The notes under the pieces are model-generated. The model was not told the DNA's origin, made no database searches, and saw only the letters and a list, made by a program, of their open reading frames with translations. From assembly GCF_052056295.1 (NCBI RefSeq), contig NZ_CP182493.1, positions 4,077,013-4,141,012 of the forward strand: DNA of 64,000 nt. Reading direction: 5' to 3'. Both the position numbers and the translations under genes were made by a program. Positions within the stretch are counted from its first letter, which is position 1; every line of letters starts with the position of its first letter. The DNA is from Catenovulum sp052056295. Its GTDB lineage: Bacteria > Pseudomonadota > Gammaproteobacteria > Enterobacterales > Alteromonadaceae. Shown in pieces: positions 41,443 through 51,162 of this stretch.

Positions 41443-42633
41443 ATGAAAAAAGTCGCCGTTTTTGGCTCTACCGGCTCTATCGGTCAGAGCACATTAGAGG
41501 TTATTCGCAATAACCCTAATCAATATCAAGTTTATGCATTGGCTGCGTTTAAAAGTGTCGCTTTGATGGCGCAGCAGTGTATTGAATTTAACCCTCAATA
41601 TGCGCTATTGGTAGACGCTCAAGCCGCAGCCGAACTAAAACAAAGTTTGCAAAATATCCCAAGTTGCACTACTCAAGTGTTAGTTGGTGTACGCGAATTA
41701 AATGGGCTAGCAAAAGCTGATTACGATATTTTAGTCGCGGCAATTGTTGGGGCTGCTGGTTTACAATCTACCTTAGCTGCTGCACAAGCAAGCAAAACTA
41801 TTTTACTTGCCAATAAAGAATCACTTGTCATGTCTGGACAAATCTTTATTGACGAAGTTAAAAAACACGGCGCTAAATTATTGCCGGTCGACAGTGAACA
41901 CAACGCTATATTTCAAAGTTTACCCAGTGAATATCAAAAAGATTATCTAAACCAAGATATATGTGACTTTGGGGTTAAATCTATTATTTTAACTGGCTCA
42001 GGCGGACCGTTTTTAAACGAGCCACTTGCTTCACTTAGCAGCAAAACGCCAGCGCAAGCTGTTGCTCATCCCAATTGGTCTATGGGGCAAAAAATTTCAG
42101 TTGATTCAGCAACTATGATGAATAAGGGCTTAGAGCTAATCGAAGCCTGTTGGTTATTTGGGGTGCAGCCTGATTTTATTGAAGTATTAATTCATCCTCA
42201 GTCTGTTATTCATTCTATGGTGCGTTATCTAGATGGCTCGGTATTGGCACAATTAGGTGCACCAGATATGAAAACGCCGATAGCAAATTGTTTAGCCTTC
42301 CCACAGCGAATTGTCTCAGGCAGTGAGCATTACGACTTTATCACTGGTAGTTCATTTGACTTTAAAGCGCCTGATTTTGAACGTTTTCCAAACCTTTATT
42401 TAGCCAAACAAGCATTTAAATTAGGTCAAGAATCAACAACTGTATTAAGTGCCGCCAACGAAGTGCACGTTGAAGCTTTTTTAAAAGAGCAAATTAGTTT
42501 TACCGACATAGCTAAATTTAATCAGATTATCTTAGAGTCTTACCAGCCAGCAGCGGTAGATGATATTGACAGCATTTTAGCTATTGACCAACAAGCTCGC
42601 CGTTTAGCCGAGCAGAAGTTGCAAGAGGCTTAA
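41443..42633 (+). CDS. dxr: 1-deoxy-D-xylulose 5-phosphate reductoisomerase
   Basis: First committed enzyme of the MEP isoprenoid pathway, NADPH- and metal-dependent. The 396-residue protein begins VAVFGSTGSIGQSTL (nucleotide-binding loop) and contains LLANKESLVMSG, LLPVDSEHNAIFQ (metal-binding DSE) and the flexible-loop region HPNWSMGQKISVDSATMMNK (split motif). The ATG directly follows the cdsA stop codon. Confidence 0.97.
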   Translation: MKKVAVFGSTGSIGQSTLEVIRNNPNQYQVYALAAFKSVALMAQQCIEFNPQYALLVDAQAAAELKQSLQNIPSCTTQVLVGVRELNGLAKADYDILVAAIVGAAGLQSTLAAAQASKTILLANKESLVMSGQIFIDEVKKHGAKLLPVDSEHNAIFQSLPSEYQKDYLNQDICDFGVKSIILTGSGGPFLNEPLASLSSKTPAQAVAHPNWSMGQKISVDSATMMNKGLELIEACWLFGVQPDFIEVLIHPQSVIHSMVRYLDGSVLAQLGAPDMKTPIANCLAFPQRIVSGSEHYDFITGSSFDFKAPDFERFPNLYLAKQAFKLGQESTTVLSAANEVHVEAFLKEQISFTDIAKFNQIILESYQPAAVDDIDSILAIDQQARRLAEQKLQEA

Positions 42634-42636
42634 ACT

Positions 42637-43986
42637 ATGGATTTTATTTGGAACTTAGTCTCTTTTATCGTCGCCATTGGTGTTTTAGTCACAATACATG
42701 AATACGGCCACTACAAAGTGGCGATTATGTCGGGGGTATACGTTAAACGTTTCTCGATAGGTTTTGGTAAGCCGCTTTATTCATGGTTTAACAAAGACGG
42801 CACTGAATTTGTTATTGCGTCTATCCCGTTAGGCGGCTATGTGCGTATGTTGGACAGCCGTTTAGATGAAGTGACGGCAGACAATGAAGCGCAGGCGTTT
42901 GATAAAAAGCCAGTTGGTAAACGTATTGCTGTGGTTGCAGCAGGCCCTTTAGCCAATTTGTTTTTTGCTGTATTTGCTTTATGGATTATGTACTTAGTTG
43001 GTGTGCCTGAAGTTAAACCTGTTATTGGTGATCTAGTAGCTGATTCACCAATCGCCAATTCGGGGATTAAAGCGGAACAACAAATTGTCGAGATTAATGG
43101 CAATAGCACAGAAACTTGGCAACAAATTAATTTAGAGTTGATGGACTCAATTGGTGACAAACAACTGTCTATGTCTGTGCAATCGCAAGGTCAATCTTAT
43201 TCTCGTACCCATACAGTCGATTTGTCTAATTGGCAGTTTGATCCAGAAAAAGGTAATTTAATCCAAGCTTTGGGTATAGTGCCTTTTACGCCTGAAATTT
43301 TACCGCGGATTTCCCATGTCGCCAAAGATACACCGGCCGCACGCGCTGGTTTACAAGTGGGAGACCAAATTGTTGCTTACAACCAAATAGAGCCTTTTGA
43401 TTGGATAAAACTATCAAGCTGGATAAAACAAAACCCGCATGAACAACTGCATTTAGTTATCGAGCGAAATAATCAAATTGAGGAACTTATCCTAACCATA
43501 GGCGTCAGAGAATCCAATGGCGAACAAACAGGTTATTTAGGCATAGCGCCACAACTTGCACAATGGCCAGAACATTTACGATTTGAACATAGTTTTGGCC
43601 TTTTTGAGAGCTTGCAGCAAGCCGTTATTAAAACTTGGCGGTTAATCGCTGTTAGTTTTTCTATGATTGAAAAACTCATTACAGGGGATGTTTCTTATAA
43701 ATCTCTTAGTGGGCCAATTTCTATTGCCCAAGGCGCAGGACAATCTGCCGGTCTTGGAGTCGTATATTTTTTAAGCTTTTTAGCGCTAATTAGCGTTAAT
43801 TTAGGAATAATTAATCTGTTACCGCTTCCAGTACTTGATGGAGGCCATTTAGTTTATTACCTTATAGAGTTTGTGAGCGGTAAACCTGTACCTGAAAAGG
43901 TACAAGAGATCGGATTTAGAATAGGGGCATTCATTATTTTTATGTTAATGAGCGTTGCCATATTAAACGACTTATCTCGTTGGTAA
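42637..43986 (+). CDS. rseP: Site-2 regulated intramembrane protease
   Basis: RseP cleaves the anti-sigma factor RseA in the inner membrane during envelope stress. The 449-residue protein has the zinc motif HEYGH in the first membrane helix, two PDZ domains in the periplasmic segment (around 115-190 and 205-290), and the second active-site motif NLLPLPVLDGGHLVYY. Four membrane helices are recognisable. Located between dxr and bamA as in E. coli. Confidence 0.96.
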   Translation: MDFIWNLVSFIVAIGVLVTIHEYGHYKVAIMSGVYVKRFSIGFGKPLYSWFNKDGTEFVIASIPLGGYVRMLDSRLDEVTADNEAQAFDKKPVGKRIAVVAAGPLANLFFAVFALWIMYLVGVPEVKPVIGDLVADSPIANSGIKAEQQIVEINGNSTETWQQINLELMDSIGDKQLSMSVQSQGQSYSRTHTVDLSNWQFDPEKGNLIQALGIVPFTPEILPRISHVAKDTPAARAGLQVGDQIVAYNQIEPFDWIKLSSWIKQNPHEQLHLVIERNNQIEELILTIGVRESNGEQTGYLGIAPQLAQWPEHLRFEHSFGLFESLQQAVIKTWRLIAVSFSMIEKLITGDVSYKSLSGPISIAQGAGQSAGLGVVYFLSFLALISVNLGIINLLPLPVLDGGHLVYYLIEFVSGKPVPEKVQEIGFRIGAFIIFMLMSVAILNDLSRW

Positions 43987-44005
43987 GAATAACTTGAGTT
44001 TTCGA

Positions 44006-46516
44006 ATGAGAATAAAAAAATCAATATTAGCGTCAGCAGTCGCTCTAGTACTTTCAAGTCCGGCGTATGCCTTAGATGAGTTTGTTATTGAAGATATCCA
44101 AGTTAATGGATTACAGCGTGTGTCATTAGGTTCATCGTTAACCTATATTCCAGTGCAAATTGGCGACAAGCTCACCGACTTTCGTTTAACTCAAACTATT
44201 AAGTCACTATATTCTTCAGGCCATTTTGACGACATTGAAGTTTATCAAGAAGGTAAAACTTTAATTATTAAGGTGTCAGAGCGCCCAACTATTGCCGAAA
44301 TTGAATTTGACGGTAATAAGGATGTTAAAGAGGAGCAGTTGCAAGAAAACTTGCAAGACCAAAATATTCGCATCGGTGAGCCGTTAGACAAAACGACTCT
44401 AACTTTGTTGGAAAAAGGTTTAGAAGATTTTTATCAAAGCATAGGTAAATACAATGCTTCGGTTACTGCAAAAATCAGCCATTTACCGCGCAACAGAGTT
44501 AAATTAACTTTTGAATTTACCGAAGGTAAAGCGGCTAAAGTTAAACAAATTAATATTGTTGGTAACACTTTATTTGACGATGCCAAGTTATTAAGTTTAT
44601 TTGAATCTAAATATGACTTGCCATGGTGGCAGTTTATGTCAAATGACAGATATCAAAAACAAACTTTTTCTGGTGATATCGAAAAACTCGAATCTTTCTA
44701 TAAAGACCAAGGTTATGTGCGTTTTGCTGTCGACTCAACCCAAGTATCGTTAACGCCAGATAAAGAACAAGTTTATGTAACTTTAAACCTTGAAGAAGGT
44801 GAGAAGTATAAAGTTAACGAAGTTAATTTTATCGGTGATATGGTTGGCTTAGACAATGTCATCAAAGCTTTGGTACCAATTCGCCAAGGCGATTATTACA
44901 GTGCGGCAACTATTACCTACAGCGAAGAAACAATTTCGAATTATTTAGGTGCATTTGGTTATGCTTATCCTGAAGTAAAAACCATTCCTGATGTTAATGA
45001 TGAAACTAAAGAAGTTTCATTAACCATGTCAGTGACACCAGGCAGCCGTATTAATGTTAGACGTATAAGTTTTGTTGGTAACGCGATTACTGATGACGAA
45101 GTATTACGTCGTGAACTTCGACAATTTGAAGGTAGTTGGTTATCTAACAGGGCATTAGAAGGTTCAAAAGCGCGTTTAGCCCGTTTACCTTATATAGAAA
45201 ATGTTGAATTCGAAACGGTTAAATTACCGGGCGAATCAGACTTAGTCGATGTTATTTTTACCATTAAAGAACGCCCATCTGGCTCTTTCACTGCTGGTGT
45301 TGGTTATGGCGATTTAACCGGTCTAAGTTTACAGCTAGGTGTGCAACAAGAAAACTTCTTAGGTACGGGTAATAGTGTAGGTGTGAGTGTAAATACTTAC
45401 AGTTATTCAAAAAATATTAGCTTAAGTTTTACTGACCCTTATTTCACAGTTGATGGTGTAAGCTTAGGTGGCTCTGTTAGTTATAGCGAACTCAATTATG
45501 GTAACCGTTTTTCTAACTCTGAAGATTATGATTTAACCAGAATTTCTTCAAGATTAACCTTAGGTTATCCTTTAGATGAAATTAGCCGTATTAGTTATGG
45601 CATAGGTTATTTGCATAATGAGATGTCGAACATCTCATCGCAAAACACTTCAGAACAGATGTCTAAGTTCTATGCTATTTACGAAGACCCTGACAACAAA
45701 CAAAACCAATTGGTGTTTGATAACTATGAATTTAACATCAACTGGATGCAATCCACGTTGAATAGAGGTTTGTTTCCAAGTGCTGGTGCGAGCCAAAATT
45801 TAGGGTTCAAAATTGCAGTGCCAGGGTCTGATGCGCAATTCTTTAAAATAACAGCAGAAGACAGACGTTATTTCCCGTTATCACGTGATCATAGATGGGT
45901 GTTTATGACCAAAGCATCATTTGGTTATGCAAATGGTTATGGTACAACCGATGAAGGGCATGACCACGTTTTACCTATTTGGGAAATGTTCCGCGCAGGT
46001 GGTTCTTCGACTATGCGTGGTTTTGAAAATAACGTAGTTGGACCAAAATTATTTTATCTCACTGGGTACGAAAAACAGGGCCCACCAGGCCCAGATGGTG
46101 AACCTACAACAACTAACGGTTCGAATGACATAAATACCGTCAATAAATATGCTCGCAGTGGTACCAACGCCATTTCAAATGGTGGTAATGCTCAGGCATT
46201 AGCGACATTAGAGCTTATTTTCCCAATCCCATTTACCGATGAACCATCATCATCTGTACGACCAAGTTTCTTTTTGGACGTAGGTAATGTCTGGGATACT
46301 GAGTTTGATATAGATAGATATAGTAATTTAAGTGTAGCTGAATTAGCGAAATTAGATGACTATTCTGATCCTTCGCGTTATCGTGCTTCAGCTGGTATGT
46401 CTATACAATGGATATCACCTATGGGGCCCATTGTATTTAGTTTTGCCAAACCATTGAAAAAATTCGATGATGACGATACTAAATTCTTCAGTTTTAATAT
46501 TGGCCAAACTTTCTAA
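44006..46516 (+). CDS. bamA: Outer membrane protein assembly factor BamA
   Basis: BamA folds beta-barrel proteins into the outer membrane. A signal peptide (MRIKKSILASAVALVLSSPA YA) precedes five POTRA domains (about 25-420) and a 16-strand barrel with the conserved FRAGGSSTMRGF loop and terminal FSFNIGQTF ending in Phe. A TTG four codons upstream (43994) is an alternative start with a GGTAAG-like site; the ATG gives a typical signal peptide. A low-complexity barrel loop rich in Gly/Pro/Asn (near GPPGPDGEPTTTNGSND) looks lineage-specific. Confidence 0.95.
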   Translation: MRIKKSILASAVALVLSSPAYALDEFVIEDIQVNGLQRVSLGSSLTYIPVQIGDKLTDFRLTQTIKSLYSSGHFDDIEVYQEGKTLIIKVSERPTIAEIEFDGNKDVKEEQLQENLQDQNIRIGEPLDKTTLTLLEKGLEDFYQSIGKYNASVTAKISHLPRNRVKLTFEFTEGKAAKVKQINIVGNTLFDDAKLLSLFESKYDLPWWQFMSNDRYQKQTFSGDIEKLESFYKDQGYVRFAVDSTQVSLTPDKEQVYVTLNLEEGEKYKVNEVNFIGDMVGLDNVIKALVPIRQGDYYSAATITYSEETISNYLGAFGYAYPEVKTIPDVNDETKEVSLTMSVTPGSRINVRRISFVGNAITDDEVLRRELRQFEGSWLSNRALEGSKARLARLPYIENVEFETVKLPGESDLVDVIFTIKERPSGSFTAGVGYGDLTGLSLQLGVQQENFLGTGNSVGVSVNTYSYSKNISLSFTDPYFTVDGVSLGGSVSYSELNYGNRFSNSEDYDLTRISSRLTLGYPLDEISRISYGIGYLHNEMSNISSQNTSEQMSKFYAIYEDPDNKQNQLVFDNYEFNINWMQSTLNRGLFPSAGASQNLGFKIAVPGSDAQFFKITAEDRRYFPLSRDHRWVFMTKASFGYANGYGTTDEGHDHVLPIWEMFRAGGSSTMRGFENNVVGPKLFYLTGYEKQGPPGPDGEPTTTNGSNDINTVNKYARSGTNAISNGGNAQALATLELIFPIPFTDEPSSSVRPSFFLDVGNVWDTEFDIDRYSNLSVAELAKLDDYSDPSRYRASAGMSIQWISPMGPIVFSFAKPLKKFDDDDTKFFSFNIGQTF

Positions 46517-46536
46517 TTTTGAGGAGTAATTAAAAA

Positions 46537-47055
46537 ATGACAAAATATAATAAGGCCTTAGCACTACTTTTAACTTTAGCTTCTGGTGTTTTTTGCGCTA
46601 GCGCATCTGCAGCAGACAAAATTGGTGTAATTGATGTACAAGCTGTTTTCCAACAGTTACCACAAGCTGCAGCAATTGAATCTAACATTAATGCCGAGTT
46701 CAAAGATCGTATTGAAGAAATTCAACGTCTACAGACCGACATTAAGTTTTATATGGAAAAGCAGCAACGTGAAGCTGCAACCATGAGCGAAGCACAAAAG
46801 AAAGAGTTAGAAGATAAAATTCGTACTCTAGGTGCTGAATATCAAGAAAAAGCTAAACCGCTTGATCAAGATTTACGTCAACGCCAAGGTGAAGAGCGCA
46901 ACCGTTTATTAGGTTTGATTAAACAATCTATCGATAAAGTTGGTGCAGCGCAAAAATATGACATTATTTTACAATCTTCAGCTGTTGCATATTTAGGTGA
47001 TGAAGCGGACAACTTAACCGCAAAAGTTATCGAAGAAGCGAGCAAAATGAAGTAA
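46537..47055 (+). CDS. skp: Periplasmic chaperone Skp/OmpH
   Basis: Skp carries unfolded outer membrane proteins across the periplasm. The 172-residue protein has a signal peptide (about 1-25, ending ASAADK), IGVIDVQAVFQQLPQ at the mature N-terminus, and long helical arms rich in Gln/Glu/Lys. GAGGAG lies upstream of the ATG, and its stop overlaps lpxD (TAATG). Confidence 0.95.
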   Translation: MTKYNKALALLLTLASGVFCASASAADKIGVIDVQAVFQQLPQAAAIESNINAEFKDRIEEIQRLQTDIKFYMEKQQREAATMSEAQKKELEDKIRTLGAEYQEKAKPLDQDLRQRQGEERNRLLGLIKQSIDKVGAAQKYDIILQSSAVAYLGDEADNLTAKVIEEASKMK

Positions 47056-48089
47056 TGGCTAGCTATACTCTTGCCCAACTTGCTGAGCAATTATCGGTTG
47101 AATTAGACGGTGATGCTCGGCACATTGTTGAAACAACAGCGAGCATAGATGATGCATCTGCCAATCAAGCGACGTTTTTTAACGATAAAAAGTATCTTGA
47201 ATCGTTAAAAGCAACTCAAGCTGGTGTTGTTGTGCTCAAAGCTGAATTTGCCGAACATTTTGCTGGCAATAAACTCATTTCCAACAACCCATATTTAACT
47301 TACGCGTTAATTGCTCAGTTGTTAGATACCACACCTGCGCTTGCTAATGGCATTCATCCACAGGCCGTGATTGAAGACGGGGCTATTGTTGCACCTGATG
47401 CTCATGTGGCTGCTTGTGCTGTGATTAAAACTGGCGCAGTTGTTGGCTCTGGCAGTCAAATTGGCGCGGGTGCGTATATTGGTGAAAATGCAAAAGTGGG
47501 CAAGGGCTGTAAGATTTATCCTAATGCAACTATTTATCACGCGGTCGAAATGGGTGACAACTGTATTATCCATTCTGGCGCGGTAATAGGTTCTGATGGA
47601 TTTGGTTTTGCAAACGACAAATCTAACTGGGTTAAAATCCCACAAGTTGGCACAGTTATCATTGGCAATAATGTAGAAATAGGCTCGAATACCAGTATTG
47701 ATCGAGGCGCTTTGCACAACACTATTATTGCTGATGGGGTAAAAATAGATAACCTAATTCATTTAGCCCATAACGTTGAGATTGGTAAAAATAGCGCTCT
47801 AGCCGCAGGCACAGCAATTGCGGGCAGTACAAAAGTGGGTGAGCGTTGTACATTTGCTGGTTGTGTTGCTGTCAATGGCCATATCGAAATTGGTGATGAT
47901 GTGCACTTTACTGGTACCAGTATGGTGACTTCGTCATTTAAGCAAGCTGGCGTTTATTCATCTGGTATTCCAGCTGTAGAGAATAAAGACTGGCGCAAAA
48001 ATACCGCGCGTTTGCGCAAGATTGAAACTTTGTATGATAAAGTTAAATTACTTGAACAAGAAATTGCTCGGTTAAAAGAAGACATTTAA
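47055..48089 (+). CDS. lpxD: UDP-3-O-(3-hydroxyacyl)glucosamine N-acyltransferase
   Basis: Third step of lipid A synthesis. The 344-residue protein has the N-terminal uridine-binding domain (TLAQLAEQLSVELDGDA), a long left-handed beta-helix of hexapeptide repeats (about 100-290), the catalytic His region NLIHLAHNVEIG and a C-terminal helix. One-base overlap with skp. Confidence 0.97.
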   Translation: MASYTLAQLAEQLSVELDGDARHIVETTASIDDASANQATFFNDKKYLESLKATQAGVVVLKAEFAEHFAGNKLISNNPYLTYALIAQLLDTTPALANGIHPQAVIEDGAIVAPDAHVAACAVIKTGAVVGSGSQIGAGAYIGENAKVGKGCKIYPNATIYHAVEMGDNCIIHSGAVIGSDGFGFANDKSNWVKIPQVGTVIIGNNVEIGSNTSIDRGALHNTIIADGVKIDNLIHLAHNVEIGKNSALAAGTAIAGSTKVGERCTFAGCVAVNGHIEIGDDVHFTGTSMVTSSFKQAGVYSSGIPAVENKDWRKNTARLRKIETLYDKVKLLEQEIARLKEDI

Positions 48090-48160
48090 AACATCGCATA
48101 AGGGCTAAACGTCATATATAATGCGGGCATTAAAATAAAGATTAAACAGGAAGCTAGGTT

Positions 48161-48628
48161 TTGACAACTGAATTAAATGCGATTGATATCCAGGAAATTT
48201 TCACTTTATTACCACACAGATATCCATTTTTATTAATTGATCGTGTGATTGATTACAAACCATTAGATTATTTACATGGTTATAAAAATGTCACAGTAAA
48301 CGAACCTATTTTCACTGGTCATTTTCCTGGTAAACCAATCTTTCCAGGCGTGTTAATTGTTGAAGCTCTTGCGCAAGCAACTGGTGTATTGGGTTTTAAA
48401 TCTATGCAAGCAGTGCAAACTGAAAAGCCAGAGCAAGAAGAATTATACCTTTTAGCTGGTATCGACAATGTTCGTTTCAAACAACCAGTTACACCAGGTG
48501 ATCAACTTCACCTACATGCGCAATTTATCAAAGAGCGTAAAGGTATTTGGAAATTTGAATGTAAAGCAGAAGTTGACAATAAAATTGTTTGTGCTGCTGA
48601 CATAACCTGTGCAAGACGAGTAATGTAA
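48161..48628 (+). CDS. fabZ: 3-hydroxyacyl-ACP dehydratase
   Basis: FabZ dehydrates hydroxyacyl-ACP in fatty acid synthesis and competes with LpxA for substrate. Signature LLPHRYPFLLIDRV (catalytic His) and GHFPGKPIFPGVLIVEALAQ (catalytic Glu). The start is a TTG at 48161 after AGGAAG; the downstream in-frame residues before IDIQEI would otherwise be lost. TATAAT at 48117-48122 in the 71-base gap may be an internal promoter, without a clear -35. Confidence 0.96.
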   Translation: MTTELNAIDIQEIFTLLPHRYPFLLIDRVIDYKPLDYLHGYKNVTVNEPIFTGHFPGKPIFPGVLIVEALAQATGVLGFKSMQAVQTEKPEQEELYLLAGIDNVRFKQPVTPGDQLHLHAQFIKERKGIWKFECKAEVDNKIVCAADITCARRVM

Positions 48629-48630
48629 CA

Positions 48631-49401
48631 GTGATCCATCAAACGGCAATTATCGATTCAAAAGCAAAGTTAGCCCCTAATGTGTCTGTTGGCCCATGGA
48701 GCTATATTGGTGCGGATGTTGAAATTGGCGAAGGAACAGTCATTGGTTCACATGTAGTGATCAAAGGGCCAACTAAAATTGGCCGAAATAACAAAATTTT
48801 TCAATTTTCTTCAATTGGTGAAGAATGCCAAGATAAAAAATATGCGGGTGAACCTACTCGTTTAGAAATTGGTGATAACAATATTATTCGTGAATCAGTG
48901 ACCATTCATCGTGGTACTGTTCAAGACAATAGTTTAACCAAAATTGGCAGTGGTAACTTGTTGATGGCTTATGTGCATATAGCACATGACTGTATGGTTG
49001 GTGACAACAACATACTTGCAAATAACGCAACATTAGCAGGCCATGTACATGTTGGTGATTTCGCTATTTTAGGTGGTTTTACCGGCGTGCATCAATTTTG
49101 TAAAATTGGCAGTTATTCGTTTTGTGGTGTTGGCTCTGTGGTTGTGAAAGATGTCATTCCATATTTAATGGCTGCTGGACAAAATGCAGTGCCGCACGGT
49201 ATGAATACCGAAGGTTTGCGCCGCAAAGGTTATAGTGCTGAAGCTATTTCAGCACTTAAAAAAGCCTACAAAATCATTTATCGCCAAGGTCTAACATTAG
49301 CTGCGGCACAACAAGAATTAGTTGAATTGGCTAAAGACGAGCCGTGTGTTCAACTGATTGTTGATTTCTTACAAGACTCATCTCGAGGCATAATTCGCTA
49401 A
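48631..49401 (+). CDS. lpxA: UDP-N-acetylglucosamine acyltransferase
   Basis: First step of lipid A synthesis. Hexapeptide-repeat protein of 256 residues starting IHQTAIIDSKAKLAPNVSVG, with the catalytic His in LLMAYVHIAHDCMVG and the C-terminal helical domain. Start is GTG, two bases after fabZ, and lpxB begins two bases after its stop. Confidence 0.97.
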   Translation: MIHQTAIIDSKAKLAPNVSVGPWSYIGADVEIGEGTVIGSHVVIKGPTKIGRNNKIFQFSSIGEECQDKKYAGEPTRLEIGDNNIIRESVTIHRGTVQDNSLTKIGSGNLLMAYVHIAHDCMVGDNNILANNATLAGHVHVGDFAILGGFTGVHQFCKIGSYSFCGVGSVVVKDVIPYLMAAGQNAVPHGMNTEGLRRKGYSAEAISALKKAYKIIYRQGLTLAAAQQELVELAKDEPCVQLIVDFLQDSSRGIIR

Positions 49402-49403
49402 TT

Positions 49404-50558
49404 ATGCCTAAGCAACTCACTATTGCTTTGGTCGCTGGAGAGCGCTCTGGCGACATTATCGCTGCCAATTTTATCTCTGCATTTAAACACTTGATGGCCG
49501 ATAGCAATATTGAAATTAAGTTTGAGGGTATTGCAGGACCTTTAATGTTAGAGCAGGGCATGCAAAGCTTCTATGATATGGAAGAGCTTGCGGTAATGGG
49601 TCTTGTTGAAGTGTTAGGTCGATTACCTCGCTTATTAAAAATTCGCAGAAACTTAATTAAACACTGGCGTGACAACCCACCTGATTTGTTTATGGGGATA
49701 GATGCACCAGATTTTAATTTAACCTTAGAAGAAAAGCTCAAACAATCCGGCATTAAAACTGTTCATTACGTTAGTCCATCTATTTGGGCATGGCGACAAA
49801 AACGCGTGTTTAAGGTTAAACGTGCCGTTGACATGGTTTTAACTTTATTGCCGTTTGAGAATAAGTTTTATCACAAGTTTGATGTGCCTTGCCAATTTGT
49901 TGGTCATACTCTAGCTGACCAAATTCCGCTGCAAACAGACAAACAAAGCGCTAAACAAGCACTTGGTTTAAATCTTGAGGACGACTTCATCGCTGTATTG
50001 CCGGGCAGCCGCAGTAGTGAAGTTTCTATGTTAACTGAAGATTTTGCTAAAGCATGCCAATTGCTTAATCAGCAAAACCCTAAATTGAAATTTATCGCAG
50101 CAGCTGTCAATCAGCAGAAGCAGCAATATATACAAGATGTTTTTGGCCAAATAGCACCCGAACTAGATATACATGTGATTATTGGTAAAAGCCGTGAGGT
50201 TATGGGCGCTGCCAATGCAATCCTAATTGCCTCTGGTACTGCGACCTTGGAAGCTGCATTAATTAAACGGCCTATGGTGGTGTGTTATCGTTTTAAGGCT
50301 TTGTCGTATCAAATCTTTAAACGATTGGTAAAAGTTAAGTATTTTTCATTACCCAATTTAATTATGGATAAACCTGTGGTGGCTGAGCTCTTACAAGATC
50401 AAGTTACTGCAGAAAATATTGTTGCCGAGCTAAACAAGGTGATGTTTGATGAAAACCAACAGCAGCTTGAAGATTTTCATTCTATTCACCAACAACTAAA
50501 ACAAGATGCAGGTGTAATAGCTGCACAAACTATCAAGAAATTGTTATATGCAAGTTGA
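49404..50558 (+). CDS. lpxB: Lipid A disaccharide synthase
   Basis: GT19 glycosyltransferase that couples UDP-diacylglucosamine with lipid X. The 384-residue protein has ALVAGERSGDIIAANF at the start, GIDAPDFN, YVSPSIWAWRQKR and LPGSRSSEV, all diagnostic. Its end overlaps the rnhB start by 11 bases. Confidence 0.97.
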   Translation: MPKQLTIALVAGERSGDIIAANFISAFKHLMADSNIEIKFEGIAGPLMLEQGMQSFYDMEELAVMGLVEVLGRLPRLLKIRRNLIKHWRDNPPDLFMGIDAPDFNLTLEEKLKQSGIKTVHYVSPSIWAWRQKRVFKVKRAVDMVLTLLPFENKFYHKFDVPCQFVGHTLADQIPLQTDKQSAKQALGLNLEDDFIAVLPGSRSSEVSMLTEDFAKACQLLNQQNPKLKFIAAAVNQQKQQYIQDVFGQIAPELDIHVIIGKSREVMGAANAILIASGTATLEAALIKRPMVVCYRFKALSYQIFKRLVKVKYFSLPNLIMDKPVVAELLQDQVTAENIVAELNKVMFDENQQQLEDFHSIHQQLKQDAGVIAAQTIKKLLYAS

Positions 50559-51162
50559 GTTAGATTTTTCCGCTAGTCAAAATTATCAATTAATTGCAGG
50601 TGTTGATGAAGTAGGGCGTGGCCCTCTAGTTGGCAATGTAGTCGCTGCTGCGGTTATTTTAGACCCAAACAATCCAATTGAAGGTTTACGTGATTCGAAA
50701 AAACTTTCCGAGAAAAAACGCATACTGCTTGAGCAACAAATCAAACAAAAAGCAATTAGCTGGTGTGTCGCAGTAGCAACACCTGAAGAAATAGACAAAA
50801 TCAATATATTACAAGCGAGCTTTTTAGCTATGCAACGTGCTGTTGAAGGTTTAAAAATACAGCCTGAATTTTGTTATGTTGATGGCAATAAGTTACCTAA
50901 ATTAACTATGCCTGCTGAGGCTATCGTTAAAGGCGATGATTTAGTCCCTGCAATTAGCGCTGCATCTATCTTGGCTAAACAAGCTAGAGACCAAGAAATG
51001 TACGACTTGGCCAAACTCTATCCAGACTATCAATTTGATAAACACAAAGGCTATCCAACGGCAGCGCATCTAAGTATTATTCAAAAGTTGGGTGTGCTAC
51101 CAGAGTACCGCAAGAGTTTTAAACCAGTACAGAAATTATTGGAGCAAGTGTCTCATGGCTGA
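50548..51162 (+). CDS. rnhB: Ribonuclease HII
   Basis: Removes RNA from RNA-DNA hybrids and misincorporated ribonucleotides. The 204-residue protein has IAGVDEVGRGPLVGNVVAAA (the DEVGRG catalytic motif), RDSKKLSEKKR, KGDDLVPAISAASILAK and HKGYPTAAH. The dnaE start lies 8 bases inside its end. Confidence 0.97.
   Translation: MQVELDFSASQNYQLIAGVDEVGRGPLVGNVVAAAVILDPNNPIEGLRDSKKLSEKKRILLEQQIKQKAISWCVAVATPEEIDKINILQASFLAMQRAVEGLKIQPEFCYVDGNKLPKLTMPAEAIVKGDDLVPAISAASILAKQARDQEMYDLAKLYPDYQFDKHKGYPTAAHLSIIQKLGVLPEYRKSFKPVQKLLEQVSHG

Noticed and set aside
47322..47717. A 131-codon minus-strand frame opposite lpxD
   Set aside because: It is an artefact of the hexapeptide repeat region; the plus-strand frame has all LpxD motifs.
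51092..51154. Upstream ATG for dnaE inside rnhB
   Set aside because: The extra 21 residues do not resemble the DnaE N-terminus, and GGAG is correctly placed for the ATG at 51155.
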